DNA from: Monosporascus cannonballus
Taxonomy: Eukaryota; Ascomycota; Sordariomycetes; Xylariales
Direction: 5' to 3'
Length of the DNA: 64,000 nt
Assembly: GCA_004154925.1 (NCBI GenBank)
Contig: QJNS01000028.1
Location: 124,001-188,000, forward strand
Positions 36,200 to 48,344 of this stretch are shown here, in pieces. The translations under genes and the position numbers were made by a program. Positions within the stretch are counted from its first letter, which is position 1. Every line of letters begins with the position of its first letter. The notes beneath the pieces were generated by a model. That model ran no database searches. It had not been told where the DNA came from and was given only the letters and a program-made list of their open reading frames with translations.

Positions 36200-36450
36200 T
36201 AGGTAAACAAATTTTTATCTACCGTTCGTAATTTGTAAAATTTTAATTTGTATCTTTATAAAATTTAATATTTTTTTTGCCGTAACAGAAAAAATAAAAT
36301 TATTTTCTGTTCCTGAATCGATTATGGCTTTAAGTATTTTACCTTAGTACTGGAATGAAATCTTAATTTAGCTGCGTATACCCTTGGTTGCTTCGCATAA
36401 GGTTTTGTAAATTAAGGCTTCTTAATGCCTTAGTTTTAAGGGCCTCTGCT
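36200..36450 (-). pseudogene. pol of E: aspartic protease
   Basis: The minus strand reads KILKAIIDSGTENNFI near 36290-36345, the retropepsin active-site motif D-S-G followed by the usual T/A-E-N-F-I. It would cleave the gag-pol polyprotein. The surrounding frame has stops; the boundary toward gag is not clear. Confidence 0.75.
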
Positions 36451-36899
36451 GTTTTTTAATTTCTAGTATCGACCGGCTTGTGAAAATCTCTATTCCCGTG
36501 CTTTTCTGATAACATATTTGGCGCATTAGTTATTTCTGCACTGAAACCATATTTTTTTTGCCATACCGGCATCCGGGAATATTAATTTTTTTTAAACTTA
36601 TTCCTGGCGTTTCGCGTATTATAAGGTTAAAGGCGTAGATTTTTTTTCAGGAGATATTCTTATATTTAGGAGCTTATATTAAATGCAAAATATCAGAAAA
36701 TAACATAAATATCCTTACGATATTACTTTTTGATTTCGTTTTAACTTAGGGTATAGGTAATAAAACTTAAGGTATTTTGGTTATCGTAAGGTTTTTACGC
36801 ATCGGCAATCGTTATCTAATTCTGTTAGTATTTCTTTATTTTATCCGGATTAATAATTATTATTTTTTTTAGTTCGAAAATAAACGGGATAATTATCCA

Positions 36900-38560
36900 G
36901 GTAACAGGCTGAAAAATGTAACAAATCATAAGGGTTTGCTATCGTTTTTGAGTATATAATGCATTCTGGGAGCTTATTAAGCTCCGGGGATAATTATTCG
37001 TAATTACTGAAATCTGGCCGGAATTGGCCATTTACTTTATATATCTCGTATTACTATACGTTAAAATAACAAAAATATCTTAGCTCGATAGTTATTTTGG
37101 AAATCGTTTATCCTAGGTAATATTTATAGGCTTTAACCTTAAAGTCCTAGTAAGTGGAATAATTTTCGCATTTTAAGATGTTGCTTTGGATTTAAGTAAT
37201 TATAGCAATAATAAATTCTGGCTGGAAGGAAATTAGGCTAACTTCTTTCTCCTCCTTTTCTACCTTATTATTTATTTTTTGTTCGGCCGTTCTGGCCTTT
37301 TTCTAGGGTTGAAAAATCTTTCCTTTCTTGGAGTTCCTTTTAGGAGAAAAACGATATTCGTTTTTAAAATGCCCCTTTTTGCCACAGTTAAAATATTCCA
37401 CTTTAGATTTGTTTTTCTTGGGTTCTTTCGAAACAAAGCTTGCTTCTTTTTGGGGCTTGCCCTTATCCTTTCTAGGTCGGCTGCTAAAGCCTTTATCTTT
37501 GGTTTTTTTGCTGGTTCCTTTTTTCTTAAAGTACCGGTTAAAAGTTTGTTTATCGGCCATAATAATTATGTCGGTATATTTTGCGAAAAATCCGGTTTCG
37601 GGGATTATGTATAATTTATCCTTAATCTGGGGTTTTAGGCCGTCGTAATATAAATAAAATAATACATTTTTAGGTAAGTTAAAAATGGCTGCCAAACGGT
37701 TAAATTCTGTCGTATATTCGGAGGCTGACTTGGTTTGACGGAAAAGGTAAAGTTATTTAACCGCATATTATTCCTTATCTGGGTTTTTAAATAAGGTTCG
37801 TATCTTTTTTTCAAAATGGGCGTATTTGCTGAAAATATAATTAGTTGTATTAATAAAATTGTTAAAATAATTTTGCAAGTAATTTTTTATAATAAGTTCG
37901 AACTATAGGAAAACTTTTCCAGCGAATAATTAAAAAATGGTCATTATTTTCTGATAATCCTCCATTAAAGAATTCTTATAAAACTTAAGGTGGAATTTAA
38001 TTTAAATTAGGAACTCTTTTATATCTGTAATTTCGTCATAAAGCTTAAAAGAAATTAGTTTATAGCCCCTGATTTTTAGCATTTTATGGTATTTAAGGGG
38101 TGGGACGGTTCCTTTTCGTAATTAATTTGTACCGAATAATGGTAAGGTCGAGGATTTCTGTTGTTCCTGTTATTAACGCATAAGTTTAACATTTTCCTTT
38201 TTAAGCGTTCGTAATTCCGTCATTAAGATGAATAATTTTTTATTAACCGTAAGCTTTTTTTTTCGGTATGTGTTCGTTTTTCCGAAAAAATTTTTTTTCC
38301 AGTTTTTTTGCCCTTTTGATCCTCCGAAAGGTATTTTTCCTTAACCTTTTTTTTACTTCGCTGGCTTCCAACCCTTATACCTTAATTGTTTTTTTTATAG
38401 GTAAAGGTTGTTATTAAGGCTGAGAGGAAAACTTTCTTTAAAATCGAATAATAGGGGCCATGTTATTAATTAATTAAAAAACTTTTTTTAAAGGGGGTAA
38501 ATTGTTTAATCCGGTTATTGGTAACGGGGATCGGGTATATTGTTTATTTTCTAAACGTTG
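36900..38560 (-). pseudogene. gag of E with zinc knuckle
   Basis: The longest open stretch is 37303-37695 (130 codons, minus). It holds KQTFNRYFKKKGTSKKTK, a basic linker, and the nucleocapsid zinc knuckle at 37354-37395 in perfect Cys-x2-Cys-x4-His-x4-Cys spacing, but with the first and last Cys changed to Tyr (YFNCGKKGHFKNEY). The capsid part extends right to about 38560 with more stops. It would package element RNA in virus-like particles. Confidence 0.85.
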
Positions 38561-38653
38561 TTCTGTATTATTTTTTGCATTAAGTTCAGGAAAGCTTATA
38601 CCTTAATTAGGCGATAAATTATTCGTCAACTATTAATTAAAAAGCTATCAAAA

Positions 38654-39080
38654 TGTAACGAACCTGTTATATATCCATCTGGAGGTATAAGTAATATCCG
38701 AAAAGGGTTTTGATTTGCAGGTAATAATAGGGCGAGGAATAATTTAATAATTTATTCGTTAAAAAGATTTAAAGATTTTTCCCTTAATTAGAAAACGGTA
38801 TAATTACCTTTTAATTAAGAACTTAAATTAATAGCTAAGGAACGAAATTAAATAGGTATTATTTACATAAAAAACCGATTTATTATATATCCCAATTTCT
38901 TAAAGTAAGTATATTGCGGATCTATATAATTTATATGATCTGATTAATTTATCAGATTATTTAAATCATTACCTTCCAAGTTATTAGCCAAGGCCTTTCG
39001 TCCGGGATTTAGCCGTGGTGGGCCCATGCTGGACCACAGAGGCCTAGTCTCTCGAAACAGGAACCCCTGTTCTTATAACA
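38654..39080 (-). repeat. 5' LTR of E
   Basis: 427 bp, plus-strand ends TGTAACGAACCTG and GTTCTTATAACA, followed by duplication ATTAC. The primer binding site would lie just left of 38654 on the minus strand (TTTTGATAGC); it is too changed to name the primer tRNA. Confidence 0.92.
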
Positions 39081-39779
39081 ATTACAAGCTAAAATTATCT
39101 TAATTATGGAAATAATAAGCCTATATATATTATTATTATTATTATTTATTTTTGTTTAACTGTATTTACCGAATTCTTATTAAGCAATTATTTAATATTG
39201 ATTATTCGTATTTAACAGATTTTTGCTAGGTATTTATTACGTAACCTAAAAGGTGGTCCGTATTATCCTCGTTAACTGTTTTCTAAGACCGGAGCCCGTT
39301 ATATCGTAATATGATTTTCCTTTTTCTTAAATTTTACCCTTAAGATTTCATTTTTCTTGGTAAGTATTACCGGTTTTTTACGATATCGGGACATATTGTT
39401 AAAAGTTATCGTCAGGTTTCCTCTACCATTTGTCGGCAAAATCTGCTTTTTATATGTGACGATTTCAGATTTGAAATTATACCGTACTTTTTGTATTGTT
39501 CCAAGAGTTGAAAATGCAAAATAATGGAAATCATTTTAAAATATAAAGCTTGCGTTAAATATGGATGTTCTTACGATAAAATTAAGGCTCCTTTTTTTGG
39601 AAAATATTCGTACCGAAAACTAACGCCTAGAACGAACTGTTACGGCTTGGTCCACCGTAAGAGCTCCAGTATATATGCAGCTGTAAGCACTAGGATGATT
39701 GCCACAATTGCGATCATTCCACCGATCTTTTGCCCTGGTGGCGTGATGGTATGGTGCAGCCATAACACGAACGGAGGTT

Positions 39780-40150
39780 CTTATAGAAAAACGTTTTTTG
39801 GAATTGCAAAAACGTTATTAATAGAAAATAAATAAGACTATTACGCGTTTAATCCGCTTTTGGAAATAAAAGGCTTTTTTTTCGTTTAAAAGAAATAAAA
39901 GTAGTATAACGGGAGTTACAATCGTTCCAAAAACTGGAGGAACAAAAACGTTAAAAGCAGATTATCGTCGAGCCTTCTATAGCTGTATTAGTTCCTTCCG
40001 TTGGTCCCATAAGCTGGTCTGGTATCGGTAAAACCGATTGGTCCGTTAAAAACATTAATTAGGACGTAATAATTTCTAGTAGTTCCGTCGTTGCTAGTAA
40101 AAATTCTTTAACAGGCGTTGGGCGTTAATACGATTTTGGGCAAGTTCCTA
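39780..40150 (+). pseudogene. Antisense accessory frame of A'
   Basis: Plus-strand frame opposite to gag-pol of A', between the 3' LTR and the chromodomain. It reads a coiled-coil-like segment (RLKEIKVV.RELQSFQKLEE and on), then VPSVGPISWSGIGKTDWSVK, then VVASKNSLTGVGR before a stop. The last motif matches VVSKSFLIGVGRQ at the end of the antisense frame of C. A separate 103-codon open stretch at 39524-39835 lies just upstream in another frame and shows no clear relation. Stops are of RIP type. Confidence 0.55.
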
Positions 40151-40159
40151 GGTGTTTTT

Positions 40160-41451
40160 GGAATCCGGGTTCTTTTTTAATTTGATTAGGTACTGGGTAA
40201 ATCCGTTTTGTTTTCGCATATCGAGGATTTTTTCCATTATATATATTTGTTCGTCTTTTATTACCATATGGTTTTGTGCGGTATATATCTTATTTATATC
40301 CGCTATTAATTCGAATAACAAAATATAAAAAATTAGATGGAATTTAACCTTTAGTAGAAGTTTTAATTAGTAATTATTTTCTGAGACTTTCTTAATAATT
40401 TTATATGAACCGATATATTTGAAATCGAGTTCTTTTTAAGTCGTTTTATTTGAATATTTTTGATAACGAGGAAAATTATTTGCCCTTTTTTCAAAATTAA
40501 TTTTTTCAACTTTTTCTGGTTGTTATATTTATTTATTTAGTAACGCACGAATTATAATTCTATTTTCATTTTTTTGATATAATTATTGTGATTACCTTAA
40601 CGTAAAAATTGCTTTAATATGAATTAAATCGTTATTGCGTATTTTTCTTTAAATATTTGAAATAAAACCAAAATTTGCGTTTATTATTATTATTTTAATG
40701 GCTTTATAATAATTAATATTATAAGTTAATTATGCGATAAATAACTTTTTAACTTAATTCTTTTGTTCGTAATTAATATAATATCGTAAATAAGGTTTTA
40801 AAGTTTAATTTGTTCGTTTTATTTATTTATCTGGTTATCGTTTAACAATATTAGATAATTTGTAATTTAGGCCGATTTATGCTATAAGGTTTTATTAAAA
40901 CTTATATACGAAAGTCGATTTTTTGTTTAAAATAATTTTTACTAGTAATCCGTATATGTTAAAGATATATTTAAAGACACTGTATATTATTTATTCGGCG
41001 TAGGTATTTTTGTAACATGGTAAGAAATAAGAAAAATTCGTACATCGGTCGATAAGTACGAAAATATTGTTGTAATATATTTCTGTAACTGAATTTTTTG
41101 ATATAAAAAGTTTGGTAATAAAGTCAAATATAATTAAATATTATGGTCGCTTGGCGATTAGCAATAGTTATAATTCTTCGTATAGCTTATATCGTCGAGT
41201 CTTTATTTTGGCGCAAATATCGTATTGCCGTATGATTTTCTGTACCGTTAATTTTATTTTAGGAAAAAAATTGTACGTCGAAACCGTTTTAGAGTTTTGT
41301 AAATCTCTGGATATCTATATAGCTAATGTTCGTATATATTTCGTATTAGATTTTTCTGGTATTCTTTTGGAATTTGTATCTTGTTTGTTTTTTGGTTTTT
41401 TGAGAGACCGTCGTTATATTGCTGGATTTTCTAATGCATATCGAATGGTAT
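40160..41451 (-). pseudogene. pol of A': integrase and chromodomain (3' part)
   Basis: Minus-strand continuation of the pol of A', collinear with 9660-10975 of A1: chromodomain near 40170-40260, integrase C-terminal domain near 40330-40480, and zinc-binding end toward 41451 (YPEIYKTLKRF near 41290-41330). It is cut at 41451 by the copia element G and continues at 46925. The plus-strand open frame in 41112-41495 is a shadow of this region. Confidence 0.75.
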
Positions 41452-41614
41452 TGTCAGATATAAGAGACATCAGTTTTGTGTATATTGATAACTAGTTTCA
41501 GGTGCTTTAGAACGTGCACTGCACTTCAAGGTAATCTAGTCCCGGAATATATATGTTTCGATCAGAGGAAATCTTCAATATATAAGGTGCTAAAATACCC
41601 CCTACTAATTAATA
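41452..41614 (-). repeat. 3' LTR of G
   Basis: 163 bp, plus-strand ends TGTCAGATATAAG and CTAATTAATA. On the minus strand TTAAGGGGGCA (41615-41625) directly abuts it and is the polypurine tract. Confidence 0.85.
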
Positions 41615-42399
41615 TGCCCCCTTAATACCTTAAAGCATTTACGATATTAATTATTATAATTTCTAAAGGCACAATTATGCATTCTATTTTTTTCGGCTAT
41701 TAACATTTTATAATTTATTAATTCTTTTTTTAAAACTTTTAATAACGCGTTATTCAGCCGATTAAGAGCTTCCGTAATATCTATTAATCTTAATTACTTT
41801 TTAAAATGCTTAAAAGATTTACAAAATAAGGTTTTCGTTAAACCGTGAATTAATATAACGTTCGTAAATATATAATCCATTTTAATTATACCTTTTTTAT
41901 GGCTTATTATATTTAATAATTATATATATTTATATACCGTTATTCCGTTATTAATATAGTAATATTGATATTAATAAATCGTATAATTTATTAATTATTA
42001 TATGATATATTTACTAATATTATATATAAATAAATTTTAAATTTTTAAATGATTAAATATTAAAGATAGTTCTTTTATAATTTATTTTCAAAATAATAAT
42101 TTCGTTTATATTATAAAAAAATTATTATATTTTATTTAATTGCTCGTTATTTTATTATTTTTCCGACTAATTTTATAATAGAAACTTAGGAGCTTTTTTG
42201 ATGAATTGTATTATTCGCAAGAAAAACGTTATTTTAAATATTTAATAAATATTTATCTTCGAATTATAATGCTGACGTTTTGTTTCTAAATAAATATAAT
42301 ACAATTTGGTCGGCAGCTTTATAATATATATTATTAAGGTTTAAGTTAAATCGAGCAAATCGGGATAGCGTAAAGGATATATCGGGTTATATATTAACT

Positions 42400-43100
42400 G
42401 CTATAAAAAAATAAAATCCATTTTTTTCTGATATTTATTAAAATGCCTAAAGAAACAAAACTAAAATTTGGCAATAATTTAATACCAATTACAGGTATTT
42501 TTTGAAAATTATTTAATATTTTTTAAGTACTAAGTTAATTAGCATATTTATGAAATCAAATTAAAATTGTTAAATATATTTATTAAGTTATCTTTAATTA
42601 TTTTAATACCGAAAATTATTATAAATCTTTACCTCTTATTAAAGTATATTGTTTTTGTATTTGCGAAATTCATTAATTAATAAGAATATGATTTCTTTCG
42701 TAATATATTATAATAATATCGTTTACATAAAAAAATATAAGTGTTTCTTAACGAATAAAACAAACAGATTCGTAAAAAACGGGATTAAATTCTAATTTTT
42801 TAAATGTTCCAATAAAATCTTTTTATTATAACAAGAGTAATTCCTTTAATCTATATAATATTTTTCTAACTAGAAAAGTTTTATTATATTATAGATATCT
42901 TAAAGGCATTTTTATATATGTTTCGTAAAGTAAGTTGGTATGTATAAAGATATTTATAATATTATATTATTTAAGTTTTAAATCGAATTTAATTATAATA
43001 ACAATTAAACCTTAAAATAACATTTTAACGAAAATACTTATATATATATGATTATAAACCGTTTTAAATTATTAATCGCTTCGTGCGATAAAATAAACTT
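42400..43100 (-). pseudogene. pol of G: copia reverse transcriptase
   Basis: The minus strand reads NTYIFFYVNDIIIIYYERNH with the active-site box YVND at 42718-42729. Copia RTs have YVDD here; the Asn comes from a G-to-A change. The preceding LF...RNTYI and following stretch fit the copia RT palm. RT lies toward the 3' LTR, after the integrase region, which is the copia order and differs from the gypsy elements around it. Upstream gag and integrase (43100-46700) are too degraded to define. Confidence 0.8.
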
Positions 43101-46100
43101 TGCATTTTTAAAATTAATTATATTTATGAAACTTATAAATATATATAAATATATATTTTAAAACTTATTTCATTTTAACAGAAAATTAATTAACGGCTTT
43201 CCAAAATCGTTATTTTTTTTATATTTTTACAAATACGTTTTTTCGAGTTTATGGAATATCTTTTTTCACGGATATATACTTAATGTTTTATAGTTTCACG
43301 ACAGTAATAATAAATTACGCTTATGCACCCGGTTTTATAATCTAAATACCTTTTGATATATCAAAGTATTATTATTTTTTTAATTAAGATAGTACATATT
43401 TTGAGAAATTAATTTTCTTAAACTTACGTAATTTATCGGCCGGTTATTATATATATTTATTAAAAATTTAAACATGCTATACTTAAAACAGTTGCTTATA
43501 TTTTATATTCATTTTGGATACTACTTTCTTAATACGAAACATATAAGAAGCTTATATTTATCACTTGTAAAATGTGATTATTTTTTGCTATTATTTTGAA
43601 TTACATAATATAAAAGAATTTAGAGCTATTTCTATTTTTTTCCGTCGGCGTAATAATTATAATAATGATTAAAGTAAACGATAATAGCGGTAATAATCCA
43701 AAAAACAGAAATATTTTAAAAATAACGTATGTATAAAAATAATTAACATTTTACAAATAAATATATTGTTTTTATTCTGTACGTATTTTACGTTAATACC
43801 TTTTTAAAATTATTTTTCTTATTTAACCGGTAATTAAATTATTTTATTCAGATTTTTAATTTTTTTATCTATAAATTAAATAATTATCGTTTTAACTAGA
43901 AATTTCTATTTATTGTATGAATTTCTGTAATTCTTTTTTATAGTATATAACCAATTATCTTTTAAATTTTTAATATTATTTAAAAAGGTAATATTTTAGT
44001 GAAATTGTATATTCCGAGTAATAATAACCTTTTTAATTTATAATTTACAGATTTCGTACAGATTTATAAATTAATAACCAACAAAATAATTTATTTATGT
44101 TTAAAGTTTTAATTTTTAAAATATTTATTTTTTTATAACGGTAATACATATAATGTAAGCCATATAACCATATATTTGTAAATAAATTGATTAAAACTGT
44201 TCATTAAGTATTATAATGTCGTTTTTGTACGTTGAGTAAATATAATAAATTTCGTATAAAGTTTGTCAAAAAATGCGTATTTAAAAATAAGGTTATATAA
44301 CTATATTACAGCTTTAAGCATATATATAATTTAAAACGAAAATTAATTAACGCTATTTTTTATTACAATCGTTTTTTTCTTAATTATACCCTTTAAACGT
44401 TTTGCGTTTCTGTTTTGGGCCTGAGTATGCGGTATTAAAAATTTAAATTTAATACCAAAAAAAGCGACTGGAATATATTTCAAAATTGATAATTTTTCAG
44501 GATTTCGTTATCGTATTCGATCACTTATAGAAAAACCTTATTTTAATTTTTTAAAACTTTTAAAAAATATTGAAACGTTATAATTAATGTATTCTGCTTT
44601 TGATTCTTAAAGTAAATATCTCAGATAAAACCTAAATATCTGTCGGTGGCAATCATAACGTATTTATATTCTTTATGTTTTTTTTAAAGTTTATAAAAAC
44701 GATAATAATTTTTTATTTTAATTAAGATATTTTTTTGTTTGGTTTGCGGCGTATTAGTCTTTTAGTTTTCGCTTTATTTTTTATTTGATATTTCACTGTT
44801 ATAAAACCCTTTAAACGGACTTTTTTCGTATAAAATTATAATTTAACGATTATTTCGAAACCTGGATAACTTAATCTTAAATACTATATAATACTATTAT
44901 CGGCTCGTAATAATTCTTTTATCCTTAGATTAACGTTTTGTTTATAAAAGTTTAAAGTTATATAAAATATTATTATGTTAGTATTTTAGATAACGGATTA
45001 ATTAAAGTTATTTATGAAGGTAATGATTACTTAAATATATTTATTTTAATTTTACTTTTTAATGTTCTTATTATTTTATTAATATGTTTTTGCATTCGAA
45101 TTACCGGAATAATACCAAATTATATGCAAAATTTTCGTAATAATTTACGTCGTATAAACGTAACGCTTTCGTACTGCTAAGGTTTTGAAAAACTATATTT
45201 ACTTTTTCGTATCCTTTAATCGGGACGAAATTATTACTTATATATACCCTGTCACCTTATATAATAAATTTGAAATTTAGAAATTTGTTATTTAAATTAA
45301 GAATATATATCGTAAATCTTAAATCAAAAATCACTAAATTTGTTATAAGGTAAAACAAAATATTTATGGCATTACGTTAATTAATAATCAAAAAATATGC
45401 CAGTATTTGTCGTACTTTATTTAAAAATTAATTTATTTTTTATATAATAAATTCTTTTATAATTTTCATTAAACGGTCGATATTTTCTTTTAAAAAGTGG
45501 TTAACGAAAATTTGTCCTTAAATATATATTATTACCTTATCGTTAAAACGGAAACCTTTGAAACGTTTCGTAAAAAATGTATAATAACAATTAAATAATA
45601 TATAATAATTAATGAGGCACGTTTTATAACGGGTATTTTGTACGTTTAATTCCTAACGCTTTCGCTTATTTCCGTTTCGGTCCGTATAGGAATCTTTACG
45701 ATTACTTCGTTTCGGCCTATAGCTTAAGATTTTTTTCGCGGTTAAAGGTTTATATTCTTAGAATTTCCCTATTTAAGATCGTCCTGATTAAGGAAATTTA
45801 CAGGTATTTTATAAAATATTAAAAATATTACCTTGATATCTTTTAACGATTGCTATAAATTCGTTATAATTTAATAATATAATAAAGTTATTATTATTAA
45901 TTTCGCCCTTTTTTATTATTTAAAAAGGTAATTCTCCAAATTTCGATAATAAAGGCTAATATTATATATTAATCGTTAACCTATTCGATCGTTATTTTCG
46001 TTTCCGGAATATTATATCGTTATTTTTAAGCCATAATCTTTTGCTTTTTTACGATTTATTTGTTTAATTTTTTTTATTAATTTCGAAATTTGCTATAGTC

Positions 46101-46760
46101 GTTTGTAATATTCCCGTTATATAGTAATTAGAAATTTGCTATCGTATATCTTACCGGATTGGCTCAAGTTAATATATTATTTTCGTAAGCTTTTTCTTAG
46201 AAAAAAGTTAATTTCTTTAATTGCTAAAAACCTTGACTTTAAAACTTATTTCGTAAAACTATTAATACTTTTATAGAAAATATCGTATTTCCGATTTTAG
46301 TAAATATATGCCGTAAAGTCCTAATTATAAGTTTATCTGCTTTCGATCGTTATTTTAAAAATATTTATTAAATAACTGGTATACTTGATCTTTTGGTAAT
46401 TTTTCCGGACGGTGTAAATATGGACGAAAAACTGTTTAGGATATTAATTTGTATCATATAACGAATTCGTTTCTTTAAATAAAAAACTATATTAAATTTT
46501 ATAAATTTAATAAGTTAGTAAAGGTTTCAATTAGGATTAATATAATTTCAAATATCGAACGTATATATTTTAAATTGGAATTCGTCTTTAAAGCGATTTT
46601 AATCCTTAGGCCCTTTATAAATAACGAAAGACGTTAACGGTACGGTTGTTATTATTATTATTGGCGTATTTCGATATTTATAACTGATATATAGCTCATA
46701 TCGTCTTAGTAATAGTTAATCAATTAATATATGCCCTAATTAAGTAAATAAAACTTTTAA
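43100..46760 (-). pseudogene. gag-protease-integrase region of G, unresolved
   Basis: Internal region of the copia element upstream of RT. I could not place zinc knuckle, protease or integrase motifs with confidence because stops are dense. Content is inferred from the element's structure. Confidence 0.4.
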
Positions 46761-46761
46761 T

Positions 46762-46924
46762 TATCAGACATAAAGAATATTAATTATATATATATTAATA
46801 ACTAGTTTAAGGTGATTTAAAACGTATATTACATTTTAAAGTGATCTAGTCTCGGAATATATATGTTTCGATCAGAGGAAATCTTTCGTATATGGGGTGC
46901 TAGAGCACCCCCTGCTAGCTGGCA
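46762..46924 (-). repeat. 5' LTR of G
   Basis: 163 bp, starting TATCAGACATAAAG (from TGTCAGACATAAAG) and ending CTAGCTGGCA. It holds a perfect hairpin with arms GGGGTGCT / AGCACCCC (46894-46911). Its right half is nearly free of RIP changes. Confidence 0.87.
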
Positions 46925-48130
46925 GATATTGCCCGAATTGTTGCAATTTGTCGTAAGCGTAAATGTCCTTTTATGATAGTATCGAAAATTATATAGTTAA
47001 CCTTAACCAATTTCTTTTCGAGGTCCGGTCGTTTGCTTAAGGTATTTGCTTTGTTATTTTCTGAGCTTTTTTATAGATAACAACAAAGTCGAAATTCGCC
47101 AATTTTTTCGCATAACGAAGTTATCGTCTGGTAAGCTTTTTGGTCGTGCTAAATCGGATAAGATTTCGATAATCCAAATAAACCATAATCTAATATAAGC
47201 TTCTTTTTAAGAAATACCTAAACTCTTAGAATATCGTAATAATGGCTATAGATTCTTTTTTTAAAATACCGTAATTAAATTCGGCTCCTTTTAATTGGTA
47301 TAAAAATAATATAATAAGATATAATTTACCCTAATCATTTCGTTATCCGATTATTACGTTTAACGGATAATTCGAAATATTAGTTTTTATCTTAGCAAAA
47401 CGGTTTAAATTACATATAATTAATATTAGTTTACTAATAATTATATTCTTAATATTTTAAAATATCCTTTTCGTATCGGACGTTTATTTAAACTTTTTTT
47501 TCGTAAAGTTTATTAAGCATATAATTATTCTGCTAAAATTTCGAATAAATTTCCTGTAGTAATTGGCGAATCCAAGGAATGCCTGTACCTCTTTAACCGT
47601 CGTTAACGTCTGCCATTCTGTAACTGCAGCGATTTTCTTAAAAACTATCCTAATATGTTCTGGGGTAATAATATATTCCAGATATTTTATTTTCTGTGTG
47701 TAAAATTGATTTTTTATATTATTAACTAATCTTACGTTTTATAAAGCTTAAAAAACTTTATAAACGTATTCTGTATATGCTTTTTCCGTTTTTATGAAAA
47801 TGAGGATATCGTCAAGATAGCATACGACGAAAACATCAAGGTATTTTTATAGCACGTAATTAATTATCCATTGGAAAGTTATTGGTTCGTTCGTAAATTT
47901 TATTAGTATAATCAAATACTTAAATAATTCGCATTTCGTTTTAAAACTTAATTTTTATTCGCATTTTTTGATTTTAATAAGGTTATATTTATTTCTGCAA
48001 TCGAATGCTATAAACTATTTTGTTTCGTAAAATCGGTCTTTTATTGCCGTAATTAGAGGTAATAATATTCGATTTTTAATACTAATATCGTTTAATTATT
48101 AATAATTAATTATAGGTTATAATTCCTTAA
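46925..48130 (-). pseudogene. pol of A': RT and RNase H part
   Basis: Minus-strand RT of A' with intact box YLDD at 47808-47819 (VVCYLDDILIFIKTEKAY). It is collinear with 10985-12130 of A1. It ends at 48130 where B' was inserted and continues at 60439. The last 5 bp, CTTAA, are the target duplication of B'. Confidence 0.85.
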
Positions 48131-48320
48131 TGTTATAGGGTAAAGCCTATAGGGCAGCTCGGGCTTACGGAGCGAGCTTCTTAGCCCGAGCTTACCCATA
48201 TATATATAGGGAGTAGCCACTTTCCTAGTAGCTAATTATTTCTCTTTTTCCCTTTATACTTTAAATATAAACCTTTATTAAGCCGTATTTCCGTTTAATT
48301 TTCGTATTATACCCGTTATA
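48131..48320 (+). repeat. 5' LTR of B'
   Basis: 190 bp, starts TGTTATAGGGTAAAGCC and ends CCCGTTATA. It contains a TATA-like TATATATAGG near 48201. Confidence 0.9.
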
Positions 48321-48344
48321 TATATTTAAGGTTATAATTTATTA

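Larger units (their letters stand above)
31887..39080 (-). mobile_element. Ty3/gypsy chromovirus E inserted in LTR of A'
   Basis: 7194 bp with two 427-bp LTRs and perfect target duplications ATTAC at 31882-31886 and 39081-39085. Coding is on the minus strand: gag, protease, RT, RNase H, integrase, chromodomain in order. It is the least degraded long element: gag is open for 130 codons, integrase for 74, and YLDD, FDLR, SPAGY and LGFISY motifs can be read. Stops mostly replace Trp or Gln. It carries an extra plus-strand frame between chromodomain and 3' LTR. Confidence 0.93.
31739..39311 (-). repeat. 3' LTR of A' (type D), split by element E
   Basis: 148 bp (31739-31886) plus 226 bp (39086-39311) give 374 bp, against 377 bp for the 5' LTR at 63356-63732. 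The left part starts TGTGGCGGCTAGGCGG; the right part ends GTTATATCGTAATA. Next to it, minus-strand AAGAAAAAGGAAAATCA (39312-39329) is the polypurine tract. Confidence 0.88.
41452..46924 (-). mobile_element. Ty1/copia element G inserted in A'
   Basis: 5473 bp with two 163-bp LTRs and target duplications GGTAT (41447-41451) and GATAT (46925-46929), one G-to-A apart; A1 has GGTAC at the same uninterrupted site. Coding is on the minus strand, shown by a purine-rich tract next to the left LTR and by the RT box. It is the only copia-type element found in the window and is heavily RIP-mutated. Confidence 0.85.

Noticed and set aside
37279..37648. Two plus-strand open frames of 106-111 codons
   Set aside because: They lie opposite the E gag zinc-knuckle frame, which has a clear family motif. 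Shadows.
39524..39835. 103-codon plus-strand open frame as a real gene
   Set aside because: It lies in A' between LTR and antisense coiled coil but in a different frame, with no recognisable domain. Kept only as a remark.
41112..41495. 127-codon plus-strand open frame
   Set aside because: Opposite the integrase of A' and running into the LTR of G; its second part crosses an insertion border, so it is an artefact.
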